Below are positions 46,362-57,056 of a stretch of 64,000 bases of DNA, piece by piece (within the stretch, counting starts at the first letter, position 1; each line of letters starts with the position of its first letter). This DNA comes from Heterobasidion occidentale. Its lineage: Eukaryota; Basidiomycota; Agaricomycetes; Russulales; Bondarzewiaceae. The stretch spans positions 2,852,001-2,916,000 of the forward strand of contig JBCAQO010000008.1 in NCBI GenBank assembly GCA_039111635.1, read 5' to 3'. Position numbers and translations under genes: made by a program. The notes under the pieces were generated by a model. That model did not search any database and was not told the DNA's origin. It was given only the letters and a program-made list of their open reading frames with translations.

Positions 46362-49300
46362 ATGAGCAGCCACATCATTACCCCCATTCGACTTGACGTG
46401 CAATTGACAACTCAAGGAAGAAGCACTGGAGCCAGAGCTGCCATCGACTCAGCCTGCGAAGGGATCTTGGTGAACGAAAAATGGGTACGAAAGCACAACC
46501 TTCCGACCTATCCTTTAAACCGCCTTATCCGCGTTCACAATGTCGATGACACTGTCAACAAGGCAGGCCTCATTCGACGAGGCTTAGACGCGAATCTCAC
46601 CGTCAAGGACAGACGGGGGAGAACCCATACTGAACGCGTCCAGATGTTCATCACCAATCTAGGGAAAGACGACATGCTCCTAGGAACAGATTGGTTGAAA
46701 TACCACGACCCCTCCATCGGGTGGAGGCGCCGTGAGGTACACTTTGATCGATGCCCCGAAGATTGCCAACAACCATACGGTTTCACCAAGGCAAAGGAAG
46801 AGCCTACCAAGAAGGCATGGCTAGCTAAACTACGTGGTGACAAGATTCCTCAGCGGACAAAGCCGCATCTTGTCTCTGGACCGGTAGGACCTTCGTGGAC
46901 TTGGACTAAGGAACAGTGGAGCCAAGTTCCAGCGAAGGAATGGAAGTCTCGGTTCTTGGAAATGCTCGAGCATAAATTCCGACAAAGCGAAGCTTGGAAA
47001 TGGCTCGAAAAACGAAAGGCCGAAGGGAAGGAACACCAGCAAACTCTGGAGAAGAGCGCTCAAGGCGAAGCTTCAAGGAAAGTTGCCAAAAAGGTGCAAA
47101 TATTGTTTGACTCCTCCGCAACGGATAGCGGAGAAGAACCCGTCATTAGGAAGGTAGCTCCCAAACCCTCGGGGTTCGCTAGTTTTCATGAAGACCTAGA
47201 GGAGGAAATCGACACAACTGATTTAAAGGATCACGTGCCGTCGGAATACCACTCCTACCTCGACATTTTCAGCGAGAGACGATTGCAATGGCTCCCCAAG
47301 CACACTATCTGGGACCACGCAATAAATCTCAAACCGTTGTTTAAACCCCAAGCTCCAAGGATATTTCCCTTGAGCCCGGATAAACACGACGAGCTAGGAA
47401 AATTTGTCAAGGAGCACCTTTCTAGAGGGACAATACATCGGTCAACGGCACCTAGCGCAGCCTCCTTCTTCTTCATAAACAAGAAGGATGGAAAACTACG
47501 CCCGGTACAGGACTATCGCCACCCTAATGAACACACCATTCGAGACGTCACCCCCTTGCCTCTAATCCAAGAACTTTTGGATATTATTCGAGGGGCAACC
47601 GTATTCTCAAAACTGGATGTTTGGTGGGGATATAACAATGTGCGCATCAAAGAAGGGGACGAGTCCAAGGCAGCGTTTGTAATGCCCCTAGGACTGTTTG
47701 AACCCATGGTAATGTTCTTTGGGCTGTGCAATTCCCCAGGGACCTTCCAGGCCATGATGAACATGATTTTCCAAGAACTCATCTTGGCCCGGAAAATTGC
47801 AGTATACATGGACGACATCCTCATCTTCACAAGGAACACGGCAGAACACATCGTGATCGTTCGCCGAGTCCTCCAAATCCTACGCGACAATGATCTGTAT
47901 CTCAAACCAGAGAAATGCAAGTTCCACAAGGAAAAGCTAAACTACTTGGGATACACAATTTCAAAAGATCACGTCGCCATGGAAGATTCGAAGATTGAAG
48001 CAATCCAGGAATGGCCCATCCCTCGCATAGTCCGAGACATCCGCTCCTTCTTAGGTCTAGGGAATTTCTATCGGCGATTCATTGACAAGTTCTCCTTGAT
48101 CGCGCGACCCCTACATGACCTCACCAAGAAGAACACGAAATGGGACTGGACGACGAGTTGCCAGCAAGCTTTTGACCGATTAAAGAAAGCCTTCATCAGT
48201 CAACCCATCCTAATATATCCTGACCCGATGCGCCCATACCGGCTTGTCACCGACGCCTCCCTCTCCGCATACGGTGCAGTCCTCTTACAGGAAGGACCTG
48301 ATAACGACTGGCACCCAGTGGCATACCTCTCGGGCTCGTTTTCACCGCCCGAAAGGAATTACGACGTACATGATCGCGAACTCCTGGCAATCATCAAGGC
48401 GCTGGAACACTGGAAACACTACCTCGAAGGCGCCAGGCACCCCTTTGAGGTCTGGACAGACCACAAGAACCTGGAACACTTTCAGACGGCGCGAGACCTA
48501 TCGAGGTGACAAGTGCACTGGAGTCTGTTTTTGTCCAGATTTGACTTCCAGCACAGCTATAAAGCTGGAACGACCAACCATGCTGATGCTCTGTCCAGGC
48601 GTCCAGACCTTAGTGAGGGGGTGGAATCTGATAACAAGGCACAGACTCTGCTCCCGTCCAGACTTTTCACCGAGTCCAGCGAAACCTTGGTAGATTCTAG
48701 CGAAAGCATACACGTCAAGGCAACAGAACTCGTATCCTCGGACATCCTCTTGCTCATTCGACATTCACGCTCCGAACATGATTTGATAGTGGGTGTCGCC
48801 CTCAAAAAGCTATTGGAAAAAGGACCAAAAGCAATGAAGGGCCTCTTAGGGAAGTGAACACATAAAGACGGCATCACAAGACAAGACGGTTACATATGTG
48901 TCCCAAGAGACGATCTCCTCCGACGAACAATTGTCAAAGCACACCATGACACTAGGGCTACAGGACACCCAGGGCGAGCGAAAACCTTGGAATTGGTGCA
49001 ACACCTTTACCGGTGGTCAAATATGACCAAGTTCATCCATCAATATGTAGACGGATGCGCAGTTTGCCAGTCCACCAAGAAGCTTCCCCACAGGACTCAT
49101 CCTCCAATCCACCCATTGGAAACTACGAACACCCCTTGGCGTTTTATCTCCACCAATTTCGTAACAGACCTCCCGGAAAGCAGAGGGTACAATTCAATAA
49201 ATGTGGTGGTGGACCAGGGCCTGTCAAAAGGAATAGTCATAACTCCGTGCAAGAAGACAATCAGGGCCGAAGAAACCACGACGCTCTTCCAGGATAACGT

Positions 49301-50216
49301 GTTCAAACGTTACGGTCTACCAACCAAAGTGGTATCAGACAGAGGCCCTCAGTTTGCGGCAAAGTTTACGCGAGAACTATGGAAGGGCCTAGGAATCACT
49401 CCAGCCCTCAGCACGGCTTATCACCCCCAGACAGACGGAGAAACAGAACAGGTTAATCAAGAGATCGAGCAATTCCTGCGCGTATTCTGCAATTACCATC
49501 AAGATAACTGGGTAGACTTGATCCCCTTCGCGGAATTCTCCCACAATACCCGAAGACACTCCGCTACAGGGAAATCGCCGTTTGAAGTCCTTTATGGATT
49601 TAATCCGCCGTATTCGGTAGACTCAGCTTTGGAGACCAAGGTGCCCACAGTAACTGAACGTTTACAACTAATCAAGGAAGTCCAAGAAGACGCAGCTGCC
49701 AGCCTACAGATAGCGGCGCAGCATGCCAAAGACCGGGACCTACATCAAAAACTTCCGCAGTGGGAAACAGGAACCCAAGTTTGGTTAGAAGGAACCCATA
49801 TTTGGACGACTCATCCGAAGTTCAAACTGGCACCTAGGCGTTATGGTCCATTCCAAGTAACCGAAAGAATCGGATCCCTGGCTTATCGGCTGAAAATACC
49901 TGAAACATGGAAGATACACCCGGTATTTCATGCCTCCGTGCTCACCAAATATCATGAGACAGCGGCCCATGGAGAGAACTTTCCCAGACCAGCACCAGAA
50001 ATCCTGAATGAAGAAGAACATTACGAAGTAGAGACCATTCTAGATTCTAGGCGCCAGGGACGAGGAACCAAATACCTCGTCAAGTGGGTCGGGTACTCTG
50101 AAGCGGATAACACTTGGGAACCCTTTGCCCTCCTCAAAGATTTGGCCGATGAAGCGCTTCGTGAGTTTCACGAAAGCTACCCCAACAAACCCCGACCAGC
50201 AGCGATTAAGCTGTAA
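46362..50216 (+). pseudogene. pol: Gypsy Pol with chromodomain, two in-frame stops
   Basis: One frame of about 1284 codons. Protease region at residues 20-120 (AAIDSACEGI, MLLGTDWL). RT with YMDD near residue 481. RNase H from about 625 (LVTDASLSAYG). Integrase zinc finger HHCC near 850-890, then the catalytic core with VSDRGPQF and the E in DGETEQVNQE. A C-terminal chromodomain spans about 1213-1273 (EVETILDSRRQGRGTKYLVK). Stops are TGA 48507-48509 (probably CGA) and TGA 48855-48857 (probably TGG). The first catalytic Asp reads Asn (AAT 49155-49157, FISTNFVTDLP). All three fit single transitions. Confidence 0.93.
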
Positions 50217-50276
50217 AGGGGTATATAAAGAGGAGCGACCTCCCTTTATCTAAAGCAAGGATATCCTCCCTAGCAC

Positions 50277-51552
50277 ATGTCCGACCACTCCTCTCTTGAT
50301 TACTCCCCAGGACACGCTATGCTCATCTATGAAGGAACTACCTCTTCACCATCAAGGAACCCCTCACCGGACATCATTTTGGCCGTGGCCAACCCCGACA
50401 CTGGACAACCTAGCCAAGGCAGCCACCCAGCGTCTTCAGAGGGAGTTTCCATACCAGTCTCCACCCGTCTCCCCACGCTCACCACCAAAGATCGAACGGA
50501 ACTACGAGCCTCATCTCGGATTGAGGGAACTCATGACGAGCATGATGAGAGACGTCAAGAAGAAGGAAGACCTACTCCACCAACGCCTCCGCAACCGACA
50601 ACAATGTTGGCTCAAGGAAACGCAAGACCGGAGACAAGAAGTAGCAGAGGACAAAGAAACCATGCAGATTTGGCAACATCTACAGTTACTGAGACAGGTA
50701 TATGCGAATCAGCAGCGACTAGTACATTGGCTGCCAAGACCAGAGGACCCCCTGTCGGTGGTGGAGATCTGCACCCCCGAGAACTGGAAAGATTAGGGGA
50801 TGCGCTGCTCCAGCGCACCACCATCTCGGCGGTAATACAGATGGCCACAGCGCTAGCCTTACAGAGGCTCGCTAATTATTTTGCAGGGCAACCAGGGAGC
50901 GAGAACAGTGATGTTCCCAGGCACCTCACAGACGCAAGCAATCAGGTCAGGCTTTTGGCCTATGCCGACGATCATCGAGCGGCCTCCTGGTATGCCAGAG
51001 GAAATAATGGGGCGTATGACCTACTCATCCATCCCGACGAATTCTCCTCCTTCATCAACCTGGAGCTCTTACCTGCCCTCATCTCAAGCGCAGATCCAGT
51101 ACTCTCTCCTCACCCCCAGCCCGTTCGGATTGACTCGTTCCGCGTCTAGCCAGAGGACGATGAAGCCAGCAGGACCATGCCAGCGCCAATCAGTCGAGAC
51201 GCAGCTGTCCAGACGGAATATTTCTGGACCACGGTACAACGACAGGCACGACGAGATCGAGAGGCCTTTCCTCCTGTATCGACAGGACAATCCACTGGGC
51301 AGGACGCCAGAGGCAGCAATGAGGAGCATCCTCCAAGGTACAGGAGGAACGAGAGACGAGGGAACCCAAGGACAAGAGCAGCACCCGAACCCGGCCGAGA
51401 CAGTCTTAGAAGAACTCGGCCAAGAGATTCACTGGCTCCAAACTGTCCTCGAGATAATCAAACTGAGGGAACACATCCTCTCTTTGGCAGACAAACTCAA
51501 GTCCGCCAGCGACCAGCTCAGCGAACTACTGCCTGGACTTGAGCTGAATTAG
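50277..51552 (+). CDS. Accessory ORF region after pol, two overlapping frames
   Basis: One frame (50277-51149) encodes 290 residues: a disordered Ser/Pro/Arg part, then a helical part (RELERLGDALLQRTTISAV to EFSSFINLELLPALISS). A second frame (50296-50796 and 50881-51552) also looks coding: a coiled part (LGLRELMTSMMRDVKKKEDL) and a leucine-rich end (QEIHWLQTVLEIIKLREHIL). Neither matches a family I know. Either the region encodes overlapping proteins or one ancestral ORF has been cut by indels. Its place, after integrase and before the noncoding region, is where some LTR elements keep a third gene. Confidence 0.5.
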
Positions 51553-51754
51553 ACGCGTGGAATGAGGTCGATAATGGGAATTACGATGACACCGACCCAT
51601 ATTACCAACCCGACGAGGGATACGGAGATTTTGGAGACATTGGCGGAGGGTATTAGACAAGGGAGTTAAGGAACCCCTTGTCTCAGAAGGTGACGGAGAG
51701 GAAAGGACCCTCTGCACCACAGGTACCGGTTTCACGCACAGGACACCGATGAAC

Positions 51755-53338
51755 GTCCTGCATGACGTTAAACTGTGAAAAGATAAGAAGGCAGGGGAAG
51801 TACCTGGCCATGCGCGTTTTAACCCTCCGGTCTGGAAGGACAAGCATCTCACACTCTCGTTGTCAAGAGGTATTCTGACAAGCGAATCGGGTGTCCCGCT
51901 TGGATCCCCAGTTTTACAGGACCCTTTCTGCATTAGGAGGTCCTTGGATTCGACAAATAACTGGTACTAATATGCCGGCTCTTTGATCGTGTGGCGCGAC
52001 CGAAGGGCTATGATGATGCAAGAATATTGGTGGGAAATCGTGTTGCATGTTCACCGTTGGGGAACGGTGGGCCCTACCTCGCTGTCAAGGTCTGACAGGT
52101 GTCTTGGACGTCCCACTTTGGATCTCCAGTTTTACAGGGCCGTTTCCGCATTAGGGGGCCCTATCTGCAATGCCAGTGCTTAGTGACCGCACTTCACTAA
52201 GTAATCAAATAGGACAAATACACTCGCAACGATGTAAAACTACGAAAGGCTTGGTCCGCAATGACTATAAACTAGTTGTCGTCCGGAACAACGCTAAAGC
52301 TACCAAAGACCATCGGAGCGTGGTTGTATTCTGGCAGATGGTGGAAGGGAGGGCCTCCACCATTGCAGAACCCTGCCGACTAGGTCAAGGCGCTTCCATA
52401 TTCCATACGCCTTATAGTAAAAGAATATGGGGTCGACATGGTTCAATTCCGTGCGAGGGGTTTGGGGACATGGAGCGGGTTGTCAGCCATCCGACAGGAC
52501 CACGACTACACCATGGTGCGCCCATTCTACCCTTCAAGTCTGAAGCAAGGATTCCGCTTCAAGGGCCAGTCAAGAGGCAACTGGGATAGTGCCTCAGGTT
52601 TAGGACATCCTCCATGATGGTAAACTGGGATTGCCCTTTCCTTTACAGGGCCAACGTCCGCGAAGACGTTAAACTACCGCTCCTTTCAGCATAGGAGATG
52701 TTGATCGACATTGTTGTTGAAGCCACGATGTTGATCTAGTCCGCGATGACGATAAACTATTGTCCCTCTGTTCTAGGGAAGTCATATTGGAGCTGGAATT
52801 ACCGCTTCCAGCTGCAATAGTCCGAAATGACCTTAAACTACCCTCACCCCGGAGGATTAAATCTATCGAGGCTTGGGAGGTTCAAGCCAGGCAATAGCGG
52901 ACGTCCGCAATGACTATAAACTAGTTGCCGTCCTTCATGACGATAAACTGAGCTGCCCTTCAATTACAGGGCCATGTGAGTTGTGTCAAAATAGGCTCCA
53001 AGTCTATTCTGGCAACTCTATAAGTTATCCGGTTTGATATAGTATAAACCATCACCATCTTGCCTCAATGGGAACCCTGTCAAGACGGCTGTACTTGGTC
53101 TAGGGCTCTATGCGCATCACCGATGAATGTTCCGGCGCGCAGAAAAGGTCTTCCATCTTGCTTACAGGTACTCCTACGTTGGAAGATGGATAGGTCCGCA
53201 ACGACCTTGACGTAAACTAGCAGGGCAGTCCACAACGACTTATGTATAAACTAGCCTCAGTCCGCGAAGACTTAAGGATAAACTAGAGAACGTCCACAAA
53301 GACACAAAACTACGGACATCCGGCACGACGTTAAACTA
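51755..53338 (+). repeat. Dispersed motif GTCC-NNNN-NGAC...TAAACTA, about 15 copies
   Basis: Starts at 51755, 52223 (weak), 52254, 52281, 52607, 52656, 52739, 52820, 52903, 52930, 53194, 53228, 53260, 53292 and 53318. Most read GTCC, four bases, one base, GAC, 1-9 bases, TAAACTA. The GTC/GAC pair can close a small hairpin. In seven copies with both arms intact the four central bases are GCAA, GCGA or GAAA, i.e. GNRA tetraloops. TAA/TAG within the motif closes frames, so it is not a peptide repeat. Confidence 0.8.
52371..52460 (+). other. tRNA-like sequence inside the chromovirus
   Basis: D-arm-like GCCGACTAGGTCAAGGC (52375-52391) and a perfectly paired T-arm CATGG-TTCAATT-CCGTG with B-box GGTTCAATTCC (52440-52450) resemble a class II (Leu/Ser) tRNA. 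The middle folds as one 8-bp hairpin (CCATATTC/GAATATGG) instead of an anticodon arm. The acceptor stem does not pair. It is not a functional tRNA. Confidence 0.5.
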
Positions 53339-54156
53339 CCAGGACATACCTTACGCTGACCCCAAATAATTACCGTCAAGGTGGATACCATGGTTTACTC
53401 AAGAAACCATGGGGTTCAAAGTCTATTCTTCAAAATCCTTACCTCGTGTTCAATACGTGGAGCACGGCTGCATGCTCACTCCCATGTGACAAACAAACTC
53501 TGGACAAACACCAATCTCTAACCAGGACAGGCCACCGTATGGGGCTGACAGAGTTAGGGATCTTCAAAGAGGCCTTGCCGGATTCAAAACAAGTCAAGAA
53601 CTGTCTATTCTTGATAGGTTGGTGGGCCTAAGCCTTGATAAAGCGATCAACCCACACACCTGGAGTCCCCCTCGATACCGGAGATCATGGAGATGAAGAT
53701 CTATCCTGGAAACACTGAAGCATGGCCTTCGGCATTCTGAAGAAGAACAACATACACCCATCCACAGACGAGTTTCTAACTCATCCATAAATCATTCGCA
53801 TCAGCACCTTCTTTGACACGGCCAGAGCTGGAACTGGCTTAACAAACACAAGCAGGGAGTCCTGCTTCGAGGGGTTGCCTTTTGACTCAAGGAACTGCCT
53901 CGCATCAAAACATACCGATGAAGGAAAACATCGGGAGAAGACGCAATATTGTGGCAATATTGCTGATATCCATATCAAACGAAGTCAACGGAGATGGAAA
54001 ACTCCTAGGCGTTGTAAACAACGTAGGTCGGTCTTCGCCCCAGAAAACAAAGTCATACCAGAAGTTGCATCTGGTCTCATGAGTCAAGAAACAAATTGCT
54101 GATAGAAAGACGATGAGGCTCGCAGAGGCGAGTAGTCCCCTCAGGAGTTGGGACTT

Positions 54157-54166
54157 AGAAAGGGGG
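54157..54166 (+). other. Polypurine tract of the chromovirus
   Basis: AGAAAGGGGG lies directly before the 3' LTR (54170), the expected primer site for plus-strand DNA synthesis. Confidence 0.85.
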
Positions 54167-54169
54167 TAA

Positions 54170-54804
54170 TGTTATGACTTGACCGATCGGAGCCCGTCGG
54201 GGCTGGTCTATCCGATGGTTCAAGCATCACATGCTAGGCGGCTCCACTACGGAGCGTACATCAAGGTATTTGGCATGTCCTTACGATCCGACTGGACCGA
54301 TGGTTCTTCAAGACATTGGTAGAGGATATATGGGAAGGGTCAATGATACAGCGGATTGATAAGACAGGCATTCACATGCCATGGGCTTAGGGCTTATAGG
54401 TAAGCACCTCATCGCACCAGGATGGATAGGTGCGACTGGAGAAGTACAAGAGTAGGTGCCGGCTGAAAGAGACGGCGACCACAGCTCTCCTGGGATGGGT
54501 ACCCGAGAAGCACACGGACTCTTACCCTAGACCCTATACAGTATATAAGGCCCATAGAATAGGCTGAGGATCTTCAGTCTATTCTCCTTGTTTTGTTCGT
54601 GTCTTCCTACACGAACACCCTCGTTCCTACACAGTCTTCCTACTGTGTATCTTTGTTCCCTACCGTCTTCCTACGGTAGAATCATCATTGAACCTTCCTG
54701 TATCATTGCCTGATACGGTCGAGACTTCGTCCACCACTCAGTACATTGTGCGACCTAGGGAAGAACCTGTTACTCTTGGGTTACCGAACAAGCAGTTCAT
54801 AACA
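54170..54804 (+). repeat. 3' LTR of the chromovirus
   Basis: 635 bp, about 99% identical to the 5' LTR. Differences seen include one lost G (CCCGGAG to CCCGAG) and several C/T or G/A changes. It is followed at once by CTCAC (target duplication). Confidence 0.95.
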
Positions 54805-55049
54805 CTCACACGCAAGCAGAGGTAAGCCCAAATAGTTACATTCATAATTAGTACAACAATCGCTAATCTACAAGCCTTGCCTATCGCGAACAATGGCGCG
54901 TGGGGTGCATTCCCTGCTCCCGCACGACAGCCGCGCGTGCACTCCCAGCCCACCACCCGCCGCCTCCTCCTGCCAGAGCCCCTCCTCGCACACAACAAAT
55001 GACGAATGCCGCCGCGCGCACCCTACGCACACGCATGACGGCGGCGTGG

Positions 55050-55830
55050 GCACACTGTCCACACACAACAACCGGGCGAACACCCAGCGCTCACGCATAG
55101 CAGCCGGGCGCGGGCACTCAGCGCTCACGCACAGCGGCTGGGCGCGCCCTCCAGCGCACGCTGCCCGCTCGCAAACGATGGCCGGGCGCTGACACTTAGC
55201 GCTCGCAAACGACGGCCGGGCACGGGCACCCAGCGCTCATGCACAGCGGCCGGGCGCGGGCTTCAGCGCGGGCACCCACCGCTCACGCATAGCGGCCGCG
55301 CGCACCCTCCAGCACGCGCTGCCCGCTCGCGAACGACGGCTGGGCGCGGGCTTCAGCGCGGGGATCCACCACTCACGCATAGCGGCCGGGCGCGCCCTCC
55401 AGCACGCGCTGCCCGCTCGCAAACGACGACCAGGCGCGGGCACCCAGCGCTCACGCACAGCGGCCACGCGCGGGCTTCAGCGCGGGGACCCACCGCTCAC
55501 GCATAGCGGCCGCGCACGCCCTCCAGCATGCGCAGCCTACTCGCGAACGATGTCCGGGCGCGGGCACTCAGCGCTCACGCACAGCGGCCGCGGCCACGCG
55601 CAGGCTTCAGCGCGGGCTGCCCGCTCGCAAACGACGGCTGCGCTTGCCCTCCAGCGTGCGCTGCACGCTCACACATAGCGGCCGCGCGCGCCCTCAGCAC
55701 GTGCTGCCCGCTCGCAAACGACGGCCGGACGCGGGCACCCAGCGCTCGCGAACGAAGGGGCACGGGCACCTAGCGCTCACACACAGCGGCTGCACGCGCT
55801 CTCTCCAGTGCGCACTGCCCGCACATGTAC
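55050..55830. repeat. GC-rich minisatellite
   Basis: Irregular higher-order array built from segments such as GCTCACGCATAGCGGCC, GCTGCCCGCTCGCAAACGAC and GGGCGCGGGCACCCAGC. They alternate in units of roughly 80-130 bp. Long open frames on both strands come from the GC-rich repeats and carry no domain. No regular spacer pattern is present. Confidence 0.85.
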
Positions 55831-56055
55831 GACACATGTACGACGGCCACGTGTGCGTCCATGGCACACACACGACAGCCGCACGCCTTCTCTAGCGTGC
55901 ACTGTCCGCGCGGGGCGCGTGCGTCGCGAGGGTCGTGCTTCCCTGTGCGCGCTCGCGCGACCCGCTGTTGCAAACGAGGCTGGTGGCTGAGACACGCGTC
56001 GGCGGACTCATGGCTCATGTCGCCTTGCCCGCAACCTCCCACCTTCCCCCCACCC

Positions 56056-56333
56056 ATGTCCCTCCTCTCCCGCCCTGAATATGCTGGTATGGCCGAAGCT
56101 CTGGCTCTTCGAAACAACTGGGAGCAACCCGGCCTCGGTGAGGTTGACGATGACTTTGACGGTGAGCAAGAGATCTTGCCGAAAGCCTCCCATCTTGATG
56201 ATGGTGGCTCCAACTCAGGGTCGGACTCGGGGGACCATGACCAGGGCCAGCCTGAGCACCTTGGGGACCTCAAGAGTGTCCTGTTGGGTGCCTCAAAGGG
56301 TGTGACGGAGGGCACGGATCAAGGCTACCAGTG
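56056..56333 (+). CDS. First exon of an unknown gene, cut by the copia insertion
   Basis: It starts MSLLSRPEYAGMAEALALRN and becomes acidic (GEVDDDFDGEQEIL, NSGSDSGDHDQG). It ends at a good donor, TG then GTATGT (56334). The intron is interrupted at 56378 by the copia LTR, and no continuation is found after 60784. The sequence looks like a true coding exon (biased composition, charged) but the family is unknown. An ATG preceded by CCCC-rich leader supports the start. Confidence 0.5.
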
Positions 56334-56377
56334 GTATGTCCTATCTGTCTGCTCCTTCTGATCCTCCTGCTTATCTG

Positions 56378-56624
56378 TGTTAGAAGTTAGCCCACCAGCA
56401 CTGTACTTACAATACGGTACTTTCCGGAGATTGTTACTTATGTGACCGTACCGTTACCATGACACCTCAGCGTCTTCTGTCCACATGCTGAGGTGAGTAT
56501 CCTGCGTGTTCTGGTAGCCTTATTGTATCCTAACGTATCATCTTAGGATTATCGTGCAGGTACATTAATATATACTTAGTGTCTTCTGTCCACACGCTGA
56601 GGATTATCGTGCAGACTTCTGACA
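56378..56624 (+). repeat. 5' LTR of the copia element
   Basis: TGTTAGAAGTT to CTTCTGACA. It contains an internal duplication of TCTTCTGTCCACACGCTGAG and GATTATCGTGCAG. Confidence 0.93.
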
Positions 56625-56711
56625 GGTTATGGGCCCTGCATTTGCCTAATGAATCCCCAGAAGCACACTCACTGATCTTACAAGATCTTCCCACATCAAA
56701 GCTGATCCAAG

Positions 56712-57056
56712 ATGGCCACAACTACAAACTCAGTCATCCCCATCGAGCCAAAGTTGAAGGACCGAAAGAGTTATGGCCTTTGGGCTTTTAAGATGGAGAG
56801 AGTACTGGAGGCACGCGGAATTTGGAACATCGTTGGTGGTAATACCGTCACAATGCCATCTACCGGCGATTCAGCCTTACCATCGTGGAAGCATTGAGGC
56901 AGGGGCCGAGGCAAAAGTAAAGGTGGCAGCAGCGGGAGGCAAGTCAAGTGCTATAACTGCCACCAGCTTGGGCATTATGCACATGACTGCCCCGCAGACA
57001 GCAGTAGGGGAAGACCTGTAAACAAAGATCAGTTCAATTTAGCAAGCAAGCGCGAG
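56712..57056 (+). pseudogene. gag: Copia gag, internally deleted
   Basis: It starts MATTTNSVIPIEPKLKDRKS and reads GIWNIVGG, then stops after SWKH at 56897. A CCHC knuckle (CYNCHQLGHYAHDC) follows after only about 20 codons in another frame, so roughly 200 codons of capsid sequence appear to be missing. The knuckle frame is the pol frame. Confidence 0.8.

Larger units (their letters stand above)
51553..54156 (+). other. 2.6-kb 3' noncoding region of the chromovirus
   Basis: No long frame. It holds about 15 copies of a short motif (see repeat at 51755-53338), two 60-bp related blocks (51890-51945 and 52104-52165, both with CCAGTTTTACAGG), further TTACAGGGCC matches at 52643 and 52965, and a tRNA-like stretch at 52371-52460. 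Confidence 0.7.
43949..54804 (+). mobile_element. Complete Ty3/gypsy chromovirus, 10.9 kb, with TSD CTCAC
   Basis: The two LTRs (43949-44584 and 54170-54804) are flanked by CTCAC at 43944-43948 and 54805-54809. Order: LTR, leader, gag, pol (protease, RT, RNase H, integrase, chromodomain), accessory ORFs, 2.6 kb noncoding region, polypurine tract, LTR. The LTRs differ at only about seven places, nearly all transitions, so insertion is fairly recent. It is not autonomous now: gag has one in-frame stop, pol has two, and an integrase catalytic Asp is Asn. Chromodomain elements typically target heterochromatin. Its length is well above the usual 5-7 kb because of the extra 4 kb after pol. Confidence 0.97.

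Noticed and set aside
55050..55830. CRISPR-like alternating repeats
   Set aside because: Eukaryotic GC-rich minisatellite: no constant repeat, no unique spacers, no cas genes.
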